This document shows, piece after piece, positions 55,020-63,663 of a stretch of 64,000 nt of DNA (position 1 is its first letter; every line of letters begins with the position of its first letter). A program made the position numbers and the translations under genes. The stretch is from NCBI GenBank assembly GCA_964017195.1, contig OZ024896.1, forward strand, positions 2,552,487-2,616,486. The letters are read 5' to 3'. The notes beneath the pieces were generated by a model that saw only the letters and a program-made list of their open reading frames with translations, was not told the origin of the DNA and searched no databases. Source of the DNA: Siderastrea radians. Its lineage: Eukaryota; Cnidaria; Anthozoa; Scleractinia; Rhizangiidae.

Positions 55020-55879
55020 AACTTTCAGGCCGCCCACTCCTATCTGGCTTTTATGTAGAAGGTTTGTGCAGTCTCCCTTTTTGATTTTTATGTCGTTTAC
55101 AAGGTTTAGGCAATCTCTCTGTTTTACTTTCTTTCTACAATCTCCCTTTTTACATTTGTGGGGAGCAAGGTTGGTGTAGTGGTGGGAGCACTTGCCTCCC
55201 ACCTCTGTGACCCGGGTTCGGTCCCAGTGGTTGGCACGTGGGTTGAGTTTTTTGTTGGTTCTGTCCTTGCTCCGAGGGGTTTTTTTAGAGTTCTCCAAAT
55301 TTTCCTCCCTCCCCAAAAACCAACACTTCCAATTTCCAATTCAACCTGGACGTCAAGTGTTTACACATGATGTGTGGTCCTCACACTACGACGCTAGATT
55401 TTATTTACCTTTTTTTTCACTCCATATATTAGACACATATTCTTGACAGGCTCCCTTTTCCAATTTACACGGTATTTGCATTCTCTGGCCAGCCTCCCTT
55501 TTTCCATTTACATGATTTTTACAGGATTTGGGCCACCAAATTTACATGTTATTTACAGGGTACAGAACAGCCCCATATTTCTCATTTACATTTTCTTTAC
55601 ATGTTTTGTTTAAAACATTTACAGGATATTTACAAAGAAGATACTGTAAATTCGTTCCCCAAAATTTACATGGTTCTTTGAGTTATAAGGGTTAAAGGGG
55701 ACCACGTAAATCCATTTTTACAACAAATTTACAGCTTCTCCTTAACATGTAAAAAAGCATGCAAATTCAATTTACAAAATGCCAACATGTAAATGTAAAT
55801 TTACAAAACATGTAAATTAGGATTTGCATGTTGTAAATTACGATTTACATGTGCATGTAAATTTTCAACTTTTCCAGTG
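55020..55879. repeat. Second CACTG-type right end with subterminal array
   Basis: Repeats of CAATCTCCCTTTTT, TTTACATG and TTTACAGG occur in the same style as 41090-42187. They end in AAATTTTCAACTTTTCCAGT and G at 55879. A SINE interrupts the array. The matching left end is not adjacent. The terminus lies inside a viral virion-protein gene. Confidence 0.8.
55160..55415 (+). mobile_element. tRNA-derived SINE
   Basis: The A-box-like TGGTGTAGTGG (55172-55182) and the B-box-like GGTTCGGTCCC (55215-55225), 43 bp apart, form a tRNA-type internal RNA polymerase III promoter. A tRNA-unrelated body with CTCCGAGGGGTTTTTTTAGA and CTCCCTCCCC follows. It sits within the subterminal array. The 3' limit is approximate. 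Confidence 0.75.
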
Positions 55880-56553
55880 CAAGTTCCAAAGAAAGGTGGA
55901 GGTCGAATTTGCATTCCTTTACCTTTAGGAGGTGGGGGGAGGGGTGGTGCTCGTCGCGGTCGTGAGCGTGGTGGTTGAGTTTGCAAACCTTTTCCGATTA
56001 TTTTTCGGACTAAATCAATGGCCAAAGGTACCCCGATAGACGCCAACATACCAAGGAGGCCGCCGTATTGTGCACCGCCTCCTTTTACTAAACCTTTTCC
56101 AACAAGATATTGTTCTGCCGCCTTTTTCTGAGTAGGAGTCATTTGCTGGACAAGTTTATAAAGCTCAATTTCCTTTGGCCCAAAACCCTTTCCGAATATC
56201 TTTTTCAGCACCTTTTCAGCTCCGAAACTCAAACCTGCACTTGCTAATGCCCCAAGAGCTGGCTTTATCAAAGGTTTTGCCAAACCTAACATAGCAGAAA
56301 ATAAATTTCCACCACGCTGCGCTGTATTTTGAATCTGGGTCTGGCTTAAATCTATTTCAACCCCATTCCCTGCCGCTGAGGTTTTTTGCAATCGCGAGAT
56401 TTGAGTAGCGGTGAGAAGGAGAGTGTCACCGCGACCAATTTGCCCCGGTTTAACTCTCAGAGTGACAGCTGTTTTCGAAACATAAGCTTTTTGAAGTTTC
56501 TTTTTCTGTCCATCAATCAGTGCTATTTCATATGGATGATAAGTCGTGCTCAT
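55880..56553 (-). pseudogene. Virion-associated amphipathic protein (pVI/core-like), 3' end replaced by a transposon
   Basis: Starts MSTTYHPYEIALIDGQKKK at 56553, after ATATAATATAC. The middle has QRGGNLFSAMLGLAKPLIKP, followed by a Gly/Ala/Leu-rich amphipathic stretch, FGKGFG and a second KGGGAQYGGLLG segment. GG sites next to hydrophobic helices resemble viral-protease-processed virion proteins. The C-terminal part is Pro/Arg-rich and reaches PPPFFGT. There the CACTG terminus starts, and the remaining 25 codons to 55801 are transposon-derived. Confidence 0.6.
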
Positions 56554-56589
56554 CGTGCGTGTATATTATATTCAGATTTTTTTTCAGTG

Positions 56590-57821
56590 TCTAGACGGTG
56601 ACAAGCTCATTACCAATTTGCTTCAGCACAAATTCTTCTTCATTCAAAACCAAGGCGAAGATTGTGTAATCTTGAGCGTTAGCGGCTTCATTCAGTCTGT
56701 AATGGAATTCGAGCTTTTTTGAATCGCCTGTTACACTGTCTTTGGTATTTCGTAGATCGAAGTAGATAATTGGGTATAACTTCTCAAAGTTGGCAATCTA
56801 CAGCTGAACGCCGGTGTTGTAGTCGTTCTTTCTGTATCTGAAATTGATCAAATCATTCAAAATTCTTATTTTAAAGTCATGGTCGTAATCAAGCTCAGGA
56901 TAACATTTTGTGCCGTATTTGAGGCGGCAAGTTTCCAGTCTTGCTGTGCCATCACCATCGATATCAAATGTGTCAAAGATTTAAGCGTTTTGCGTGAAAG
57001 AGTTTTGTTTCCGAGTTTGTTGAAGGAATACAAAGACATGCTTGGGGTCTTTTACCCCTGATGTGATCAACCACATACCATTTGCATCCCTTCGGGCGTC
57101 GCTTATATGCAAATTTTCATTCAAGTATTTCCATTGGGTTGGTTTTAAGAAATTTTCATTGGCCAGAGTCTGTCCTTTACTGGTTAAATGTAATTGTGGG
57201 ACCCACAACCCCAATTTACGGACAACAATTCTTCGAGTCGTTGCATTGTTTTGGAAAATCATTTCTTCGTCGTTTTGCAGAGTAATGTCAAACTCAAGTT
57301 TTAACGGTAGCAGCAGCTTGTCGGAAAGATTTTCGAAGAAGGAGTATCGGTTCAAAGGGATAATTGTCTGAACCATGTTTCCTCCATGTGATAGAAGCGC
57401 CCTTGCCCGCATTTCAAGGTTTGTCGCATTGTTATCAGTCACTGTGGTGGCGTCAGAGTCAAGATACCAAAACTGGTTTTTTGCCACGCTTCTTGAAAAT
57501 TCGTCCAAAAAATCAAGCAGATTATTGATGAAAATACCTTTATGGATATTGTCCGCCTCGTACAGTTTCTTCCCGCAAAGAACCGTTGATCGGAGCTGAT
57601 TGAGTGTCAGCATCAATGTTGGCTCCGTTTGCTTTAGCTTCAAACTTGAAATCGACGCGGAAATAAACGTTGTACCAGTCATAAAAATTGTCCCGGTCGT
57701 TCACCGTGAATTTGTAGCCCGACCTATTTTGAAATTGGGCATTCTCAGGGAGTGTGATCGGGGTGTCCAAATTGAATTGGACGTATGTAGCATTCTCGAG
57801 GTAAGGTTGACTTCTGAACAT
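56590..57821 (-). pseudogene. Major-capsid-like protein, two frame changes and a stop
   Basis: Three consecutive frames form one gene of about 410 codons. The N-terminal frame is MFRSQPYLENATYVQFNLDT (57821 to about 57560). The middle frame (57560-56981) contains GIFINNLLDFLDEFSRSVA, IIPLNRYSFFE and LWVPQLHLTSKGQ. The C-terminal frame has YPELDYDHDF, NFRYRKNDYN and YPIIYFDLRN. There is a TAG within it near 56800, then the end near 56590. I recognise this as a conserved cnidarian Polinton family, and its length and position suggest a major capsid protein. It is unlike the capsid-like protein of element A. Confidence 0.55.
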
Positions 57822-57859
57822 GTTGCCAGAGTTATATTAAAAGAAAAAAATTTCTTTGA

Positions 57860-58237
57860 TTAAATTTCGTTTGCCAAAATTCGATTTAATTTCACAAGGG
57901 CGTCTGATTTTTTCGGTGTCTGGTTTTGCAAAATATTTGCAAGTTTCTTTTTCGAATCTTTAGACAACATTTTTCGTTTTTTTCGCTCTTGCAGTATTTT
58001 TCGTATTTGTTTCGAACCTTTTTCAACAGCAAGTTCACCAACTCTCTGACCTGCCTTTTCAGCGATTGTTTTTGTGGCTTTTTCGGCTGTTTTCTTTGCA
58101 ACGTTCTTTGCAGTGTCTTTGACTACTTTACCGATGGTCATGAGGGTATCACGGATCACACCCGACCCTTTGTGTTTATATCGATAACGTCCGGTGTTTT
58201 CGTCAAAAAATCTTGCCCACTCGCTCGGATGATTCAT
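57860..58237 (-). CDS. Basic virion protein, 125 residues
   Basis: Intact. MNHPSEWARFFDENTGRYRY is followed by KGSGVI, then a long Lys/Ala/Thr helical region (VVKDTAKNVAKKTAEKATKT) and a basic tail. ATAAATATA lies about 10 nt before the ATG. Composition and place suggest a DNA-binding or core virion protein; the family is not certain. Confidence 0.55.
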   Translation of the reverse strand: MNHPSEWARFFDENTGRYRYKHKGSGVIRDTLMTIGKVVKDTAKNVAKKTAEKATKTIAEKAGQRVGELAVEKGSKQIRKILQERKKRKMLSKDSKKKLANILQNQTPKKSDALVKLNRILANEI

Positions 58238-58264
58238 AACTGTATATTTATAACAACAAAATCC

Positions 58265-58921
58265 TTACTCTTTTTCAATCATTAAGCTGATTGCAATATC
58301 TGTCCTGTTGAGATCCAGGATATTGTTTCTTCCATCTGTCACCCAAACCCTTATTTCATTAATATAACTTTTATTCACAGGATGCCACTCAAGCCGAAGC
58401 GGCTCTTTTTGAAATGGATAACTAACCTGAAGATCGAATTTTCCGACATAGTCTTTTGTTCCTTTCAAGATTTTTTTCTCATAACCAACCAATTCAGCGA
58501 AAGCTGCTTGAGAAAAGTCAAGCACATAATTTTCGTGCATCGAAATTACAACCCGGTAAATTGACATGTCGAAATACATTGTAAAAATGTAATCACTATC
58601 TTTACCTGCCGGGTCTACTTTACCGATGTGTTTCTGAAGAAAAGTGTTGATTCTTTTGTAATCATACATTCCATTAGGAAAAGTTAAGGTCTGCCACGCT
58701 TCAGTTTTCTTTCTCCAGCGAATTTTGTTGTTGTTGTAAAAGGAATCGATGTTGTACCATGAGTAACTCATTGTGATAAGTCTGTTTAGCGCGGCTTTAG
58801 ACTTTCCTGAACCCAATTCGATCGGAGGATAAAACTTCACTGTAAACTCATGTGAAACATTACGTTCTCCGCCCTTTTCTTGTTTTGCGAGGCTCGAGTC
58901 AAGCAGAATATCAAAGCTCAT
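58265..58921 (-). CDS. Minor capsid (penton-like) protein, 218 residues
   Basis: Intact. It has MSYSWYNIDSFYNNNKIRWR near residues 51-70, FPNGMYDYKRINTFLQKHIG around 82-101 and a beta-rich C-terminus ending DIAISLMIEKE. The pattern matches Polinton proteins placed beside the capsid gene and regarded as single-jelly-roll penton-like proteins. TATATA lies 10-15 nt upstream. The start codon overlaps the stop of the upstream gene (TAATG). Confidence 0.6.
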   Translation of the reverse strand: MSFDILLDSSLAKQEKGGERNVSHEFTVKFYPPIELGSGKSKAALNRLITMSYSWYNIDSFYNNNKIRWRKKTEAWQTLTFPNGMYDYKRINTFLQKHIGKVDPAGKDSDYIFTMYFDMSIYRVVISMHENYVLDFSQAAFAELVGYEKKILKGTKDYVGKFDLQVSYPFQKEPLRLEWHPVNKSYINEIRVWVTDGRNNILDLNRTDIAISLMIEKE

Positions 58922-59184
58922 TATTGTGATATATAATTAGTAATAATTTTTTTCTTTTGCTTTTTATCGATTATGCCGAGTTCAACTAGTGAATCAATCA
59001 GAGAAAATACTTGTTTTTTAAGTTTTATTGAGCTGTTTCCTGCTTTTATCGATCCTAAGCTCAAATGAAGTCGGTTGAACAATTTTTCAGCTTCATCAGT
59101 GATGCCACTTCCTTCGGTTTCCCAATCCTGTTCAGGGAAGTCCTCTTCATCGTCTAAAGGCTCAATAAAAGGTCTTCGGCTCAT
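58921..59184 (-). CDS. Small acidic/helical viral protein, 87 residues
   Basis: Intact: MSRRPFIEPLDDEEDFPEQD, then helical SLIDSLVELGIIDKKQKKKI. Its stop overlaps the next start (TAATG), so the two genes are tightly linked. No ATATA motif lies close upstream, unlike its neighbours. Unknown function. Confidence 0.5.
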   Translation of the reverse strand: MSRRPFIEPLDDEEDFPEQDWETEGSGITDEAEKLFNRLHLSLGSIKAGNSSIKLKKQVFSLIDSLVELGIIDKKQKKKIITNYISQ

Positions 59185-59364
59185 GACAGTTTTTTCTATG
59201 GGGAGTTGGAGGAATTTCTCTTTTGCGTAGGGGAGTGGACTTTAGTCTCTGCTTTCCCTCCTGTAACCGTTTCGATAGAGGTTGGGTTCCCCTTCTTTCA
59301 TAGATCTCATCTCTCATTTTTTTTGAGTTCCGCAATGGTTTTGCCTTTCAAACCTAATTTCGAT

Positions 59365-59928
59365 TTTCCTACTTTGAAGTTGGGATCATGTCCTTTATGG
59401 TAATGAGCCGATTGATATTTTGCAACAAGATTGCTTCACTGGGATATTCAAGCTCAACCGGTCCCGGCATCCCCCACTCTTTACGTGTGGATTTTTCTTC
59501 TATCAACGGTGGGGTGGTAGTGGAAAATCATAACCATCAACAACTTCTTGATATGAGGGTGGTGGTGTTGGTGGTGGTGGTGGTGGTGGTGATAGTGATG
59601 TTGGTGGTGGTGATGGTGATGGTGATGGTGATGTGGTTGGTGTTGGTGCGTCCGGTCTGAATTCATCACCAAAAGGGTTGGTTCTGTCAAATTCATCCAT
59701 TGTGTAATCAGGAAGCTCCTACTCCTCTTCTTCTTCTTCTTCTTCTTCTACATTGTCGCTGCTCTTTTCATCAAGTCTTTTTGTAATTGGTTTAAAAAGC
59801 TCTTCTCCTGAAAGCTGACCAAACTCTTTGTTAATTTTATCCATTTTGAATTTTTGGTGAGTTTCTTGTTCTTGCTGATCGACAGCCGACTTTTCTTCCG
59901 CCAATTGTTGCCATTTTTTTAGTGACAT
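59365..59928 (-). pseudogene. Acidic/Pro-rich viral protein with PPSY motif, stop and frame change
   Basis: Starts MSLKKWQQLAEEKSAVDQQE at 59928. A charged helical part and a Glu run are followed by a TAG (59719-59721) within the Glu-rich region. The same frame then continues with MDEFDRTNPFGDEFRPDAP. A Ser/Pro-rich repeat, encoded by GGTGGT/GATGGT-like triplets, leads to PPSYQEVV, a PPxY motif that binds WW-domain (Nedd4-type) ligases. After a frame change near 59510 the tail EWGMPGPVELEYP continues to about 59365. PPxY motifs are found in adenovirus pVI and retroviral Gag. Confidence 0.5.
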
Positions 59929-59948
59929 ATTTTCTTGTCTTGATATAT

Positions 59949-60526
59949 ATGAAACAAAAAAAAATGAAGATTCCGAATTATGATATAGGTTTTTCAAAAA
60001 GTAACTACAAGCAAGGCCACCCTTGCATGCCAGCTGATTTTTTCCGGATGCTTATTTGTGGACCTAGTAATTTTGGCAAAACAAATATATTACTGCATAT
60101 GCTTTATGAGTTGTTGGAGTTTGATAAAATCTACCTCTTCTCAAAAAACTTGCACCAGCACAAATATCAGTGTCTTTTGAAGGACTTTGCTGAAAGAATC
60201 AACCCCAAGGTTGGTTATGAGGCTATCGAGGCTTACGGTGATGAAATCATTCCACTCGAAGAGCTTCCGGTGGACAACCAAAAAATAGTTGTTTTGATGA
60301 TCTTGTCTGTGAAAGCAACCAAAACAGCATCATTATTTTATCAACGGGCGGCACAGAAACTGCTGCGTTATTTACCTCACTCAAACCTTCTACAAGGTGC
60401 CGAAAAACATCCGTGATAACTGCAGCCATTTTTGTATTTTCAGATTTCTTCCAAGAGAAAACAAACGGAGTGCAGACGAGATAGGTGTGGATCATGACGC
60501 TTTAGATCGCGCCACCGATAAATAAA
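59949..60526 (+). pseudogene. Packaging ATPase (FtsK/HerA, A32-like), frameshifted
   Basis: Starts at the ATG at 59949 or 59964 (MKIPNYDIGFSKS), sharing a TATATA with the divergent gene. Walker A is ICGPSNFGKTNILLHM (about 60048-60090). The Walker B region follows IVV near 60290, where a single-base frame change occurs (FDD lies in the next frame). A second frame change near 60365 precedes KVPKNIRDNCSHFCIFRFLP. The end is near 60526. This family powers genome packaging in Polintons, adintoviruses and NCLDVs. The frame changes make it inactive as it stands. Confidence 0.75.
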
Positions 60527-60590
60527 TATTCTTTCTTTTACTATGACAAACCCCTAAACTTAATGAAAAAAATTTTGATGAAGATATATA

Positions 60591-62195
60591 ATGGGTTATA
60601 TTAACAGTCAAATAGGTGGTAGCCAAACTACGACGAGTGAAAGTGGAAAAGAGGGTCCTCCTGGCCCAGGGAGTCCTCCTGGCCCCGAGGGTCCTCCTGG
60701 ACCGAAGGGTGATAAAGGCCCAGCAGGACCACAAGGTCCTAATGGTCCAAGAGGTCAAAAAGGGCCCGCTGGACCACAAGGTCATAAGGGGGCACAAGGA
60801 GCACAGGGGTTAAAAGGCGACAAAGGTGATAAAGGTGATAAAGGTGAAAAAGGTGATAAAGGTGATCGTGGACCTCAGGGTAGTGCAAGCGGTTCTGCTG
60901 ATATTGACATGCAAAATAAGTACGATATTTTGCGTTTAAAAAGCAACCCTTATCCTGTCCACGGTGATCTGACAAAGGTAATAAACTATCAGGACACGAG
61001 AAATATCTTTCTTTCAAAAAAGGAAGGCGGAAAAATGGAAGCAAGCATTGATATGAACAATAATACAATCTACAACGTAAAAGACCCAGTACAGGCAGAT
61101 CAAGCAACAAACAAAAAATATGTCGATAATCAGCTTGTGAAAAGATTGGATAAAGATGTTAATATTGATATGAAAAATAAATCAATTATCAATCTTAATC
61201 TTCCATCAAACCAAAGAGACGCCGCATGTGTCGAGTTTGTTAACAACAGAATTGATGACATGACACAAAAAAAGTTTCTCAAACTTGATGGCACTAACAA
61301 TATGACTGGAAACTTGAATTTGAATAATAATAAAATTATTAACTTACAAAGCGAGTCCAAAGATTCGAAATCCGCAGTTAATGTTGAGTTTATGCAAAAT
61401 GAAATAACTTCTATGAGAGATTTTGTCACTCAAAAAATTCATGAATCTCATATCACTAACTCGGGACAAAAAAGGGACGCCTTCAGATACTTGATGGAAG
61501 ACACTGATGAATCTTCGAGTGAAAACAATATCGAGGTTTTGGGTATTAGAGATTTTTCCGAGTCTCCACATCAAATAAATAAAAAAGCTTACTCTCTCAA
61601 ACTCCTGTTTGAAAAAGGCTCACCCAACCAGTACCGGTCAGGCCTCGGTTTTAACTTATATAAACTTCCGATTGGTTACTATACTATGGTCGTTGAATGG
61701 TTTCCTCCAGAAATGAATGAGATAAGTGTTACACCACAAGGCACTACGATTTCAATTTCTAATCATACAACCAAAATATTTGAGAAGTACACCAAAACAG
61801 TTATCAATTTTCAGAGATGGGGTAGCTCACCTCCACAATTCCTATATCTCGATCTGCACGGTACAATTAGTAGTCCATCATTTTTAACAATTGGTCATTT
61901 AATTGTTTATGGTGTTAAAGAAACAATTTCAAACGTTGATCCAAGTGTCTATGACACAGCTTTTGTTATTGAAAATGGAAAAATGGTAATGGAAACAGAT
62001 TTGTCTTTAAACGGACATAATTTGAGTGGTTCCGTTCATCGCATAAATGGTTTTGTAGATACGAAGCAGGTTTCTAGATTTTTATTAAATGGTTGTGATG
62101 AAATAATTATGAATCAGAATAATTTTAAAAAAATAGAATTAATATATTCAAGCCAAAAAAGTACACCTAATTTTTCATTCAACCGAAACAACTAA
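60591..62195 (+). CDS. Collagen-like fibre/attachment protein, 534 residues
   Basis: Intact; the ATG directly follows GATATATA. Residues about 20-100 are Gly-x-y collagen repeats ([17 protein letters not shown], then [16 protein letters not shown]). The middle has tail-fibre-like repeats: [26 protein letters not shown], then [14 protein letters not shown] and [14 protein letters not shown]. These are followed by a beta-rich C-terminal domain (about 320-480) ending in another [10 protein letters not shown] repeat. Collagen-like trimeric stalks with a terminal domain occur in viral and phage fibres, so receptor attachment is inferred. It may also be secreted by host pathways, but no signal peptide is seen. 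Confidence 0.7.
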   Translation: MGYINSQIGGSQTTTSESGKEGPPGPGSPPGPEGPPGPKGDKGPAGPQGPNGPRGQKGPAGPQGHKGAQGAQGLKGDKGDKGDKGEKGDKGDRGPQGSASGSADIDMQNKYDILRLKSNPYPVHGDLTKVINYQDTRNIFLSKKEGGKMEASIDMNNNTIYNVKDPVQADQATNKKYVDNQLVKRLDKDVNIDMKNKSIINLNLPSNQRDAACVEFVNNRIDDMTQKKFLKLDGTNNMTGNLNLNNNKIINLQSESKDSKSAVNVEFMQNEITSMRDFVTQKIHESHITNSGQKRDAFRYLMEDTDESSSENNIEVLGIRDFSESPHQINKKAYSLKLLFEKGSPNQYRSGLGFNLYKLPIGYYTMVVEWFPPEMNEISVTPQGTTISISNHTTKIFEKYTKTVINFQRWGSSPPQFLYLDLHGTISSPSFLTIGHLIVYGVKETISNVDPSVYDTAFVIENGKMVMETDLSLNGHNLSGSVHRINGFVDTKQVSRFLLNGCDEIIMNQNNFKKIELIYSSQKSTPNFSFNRNN

Positions 62196-62339
62196 AACAC
62201 AGACAATTAATATTAATATAATGTTTCCGTATTGTTGTACAATGCTCATAGATTTGAATTCGCCTGCAAAAGATGAAAAAATCTTAATGTTGCTTAAATA
62301 TATATAGTATCACAAACATTTTTTATATTATATAGCATA

Positions 62340-62825
62340 ATGCAGAATATATATGAATTCAACCATATCGACGAGACACTTTCTAAAGAGAAAGTTAAAA
62401 TTTTGAAAGATTTATATGCGTATTACCACAAGAAACATTATGGTTATGAAAAGCTGTACCACAGTTTTCGACGAAAAAATTTTGTTTGTAATCTTTCAGC
62501 TGGCAAATTAATTATTAGTGCCGCAGTTGCCGGAGGAATTACGTTGAACCCTGCTGTCATGGCAACTTTAACTGGTGTTGGTCTTGTTTTAAAAGCAGTC
62601 GCTAGCCTGAAGAAATATGATAAGAAAACAGAACAAACAAATTGTGCCCGTATCGAATACAAGAAAATTCTTGATGAGATTCGTTTTTACCTCAGAGGTG
62701 AAGCTTTCAACGAAAAGGTCTTTCTTGATAGATTGAAAATGATAGATAATTTCGTCACTGATCATTGTATGGAGATTCCGCCATCTATTTCTAAAAAGTA
62801 TGAAAAAACATTCGTTCAGTTGTAG
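62340..62825 (+). CDS. Viral protein with hydrophobic segment, 161 residues
   Basis: Intact. A Lys/Tyr-rich N-terminal helix is followed by a hydrophobic stretch around residues 54-84 (LIISAAVAGGITLNPAVMAT, then LTGVGLVLKAVASL), enough for one or two membrane passes. A helical C-terminus follows with EIRFYLRGEAFNEKVFLDRL. Similar small proteins occur in cnidarian Polintons (from memory). ATATATAG and ATTATATAG lie within 40 nt of the start. A virion-membrane or lytic role is only a guess. Confidence 0.6.
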   Translation: MQNIYEFNHIDETLSKEKVKILKDLYAYYHKKHYGYEKLYHSFRRKNFVCNLSAGKLIISAAVAGGITLNPAVMATLTGVGLVLKAVASLKKYDKKTEQTNCARIEYKKILDEIRFYLRGEAFNEKVFLDRLKMIDNFVTDHCMEIPPSISKKYEKTFVQL

Positions 62826-62855
62826 ATTTTCAAAGTAATTATATACGCTCACAAA

Positions 62856-63092
62856 ATGATTGCAACTTTGCAAGCTATTTGTTATTTGGTTATTTTTGAA
62901 CTTCTTTCACCGCCAGAAACAAAACAAATACGATTTATCACTCGTGAGTGTGTTTCAAAAATATTGTTACCAACTCGTGACAAAGATGGTTACCCCATTT
63001 CAGGACTAGATGTGGTTCATAAAGTTGAAAATGAAACCTTTTTTCTTGTAAAAAACGAAAAATGCGTGATTGTCACGCGTGACCTTATGTGA
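62856..63092 (+). CDS. Small ORF, 78 residues
   Basis: MIATLQAICYLVIFELLSPP begins with a hydrophobic helix. ATTATATAC lies 12 nt before the ATG, in keeping with the neighbours. The C-terminus runs into GTGAC-rich repeats. Unknown function. Confidence 0.35.
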   Translation: MIATLQAICYLVIFELLSPPETKQIRFITRECVSKILLPTRDKDGYPISGLDVVHKVENETFFLVKNEKCVIVTRDLM

Positions 63093-63160
63093 CAAGAGGC
63101 GTGATATTGTGTGACGGCGAACGTGACAGTCACGCGTGACATTTCGTGACAGGTCACACA
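63060..63160. repeat. GTGAC/GTCAC motif cluster
   Basis: About ten GTGAC or GTCAC words, including two TCACGCGTGAC palindromes, lie within 100 bp. They look like clustered protein-binding sites or a small repeat. Confidence 0.6.
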
Positions 63161-63480
63161 AAAAGGGCAAAACCCTTGTCGGGGGGTGGTCGTTGGCTGT
63201 TCTTGCCTATCCTCGGCTAGGACTTTCACCTCACCGAAGTCAGGATTTCACCGCTGACAAGGCGGTTGTCATTCCACATTTCACCTCTGGGAGCGAGGTT
63301 TGAAATCCCGAGGGATTTCTGAGCACCCCCCTGTTACCAGTAGGGCCGAGGCGGGCTCACCCGTAGGGTACTCTCCCACTGGAAGGAGTTCCCCTATACC
63401 TCGTAATTCACCGCATGCACAAGCCCTCAAACAGGGTTCAGATGGTGGCCAACCATCACCCCCCTAAGGCTTCACCAATG
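63161..63480. other. GC-rich, hairpin-rich segment of unknown nature
   Basis: Abruptly GC-richer than its surroundings. It has local hairpins GAAATCCCGAGGGATTTC (about 63310), TGACAAGGCGGTTGTCA (about 63255) and several CCC/GGG complements. No convincing ORF. It could be a structured RNA, a SINE-like repeat or an element end. Confidence 0.4.
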
Positions 63481-63663
63481 AGTGAACTAATATATATTGA
63501 TCACTTTCAATATATATTACACACACTTTTCTTCTTCTATTTGTTATGGTACCCTTTTTCTGCCCTTCACCTAAATGTCGCAATAATTGAATATTTACGC
63601 ATGCGCTTCACAGAATTTCACCTCGAGCAGGAAAGTACACGCTATTAAACGAATGTATCTCCA

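Larger units (their letters stand above)
55880..63092. mobile_element. Polinton/Maverick-like viral element B, partial
   Basis: A second viral gene cluster in AT-rich DNA. The minus strand has virion genes (55880-59928), and the plus strand has the packaging ATPase, fibre and membrane-segment protein (59949-63092). Most starts have an ATATA-type motif within about 40 nt. Three genes carry frame changes or stops; others are intact. The left side is cut by the CACTG terminus. The right limit is uncertain. Confidence 0.8.

Noticed and set aside
55172..55225. Possible tRNA gene
   Set aside because: A- and B-box-like sequences are present, but the surroundings do not form a tRNA cloverleaf and a SINE body follows.
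25771..55879. A single intact 30-kb CACTG transposon
   Set aside because: Flanks do not match as a target duplication and another right terminus lies at 42187; separate insertions plus recombination fit better.
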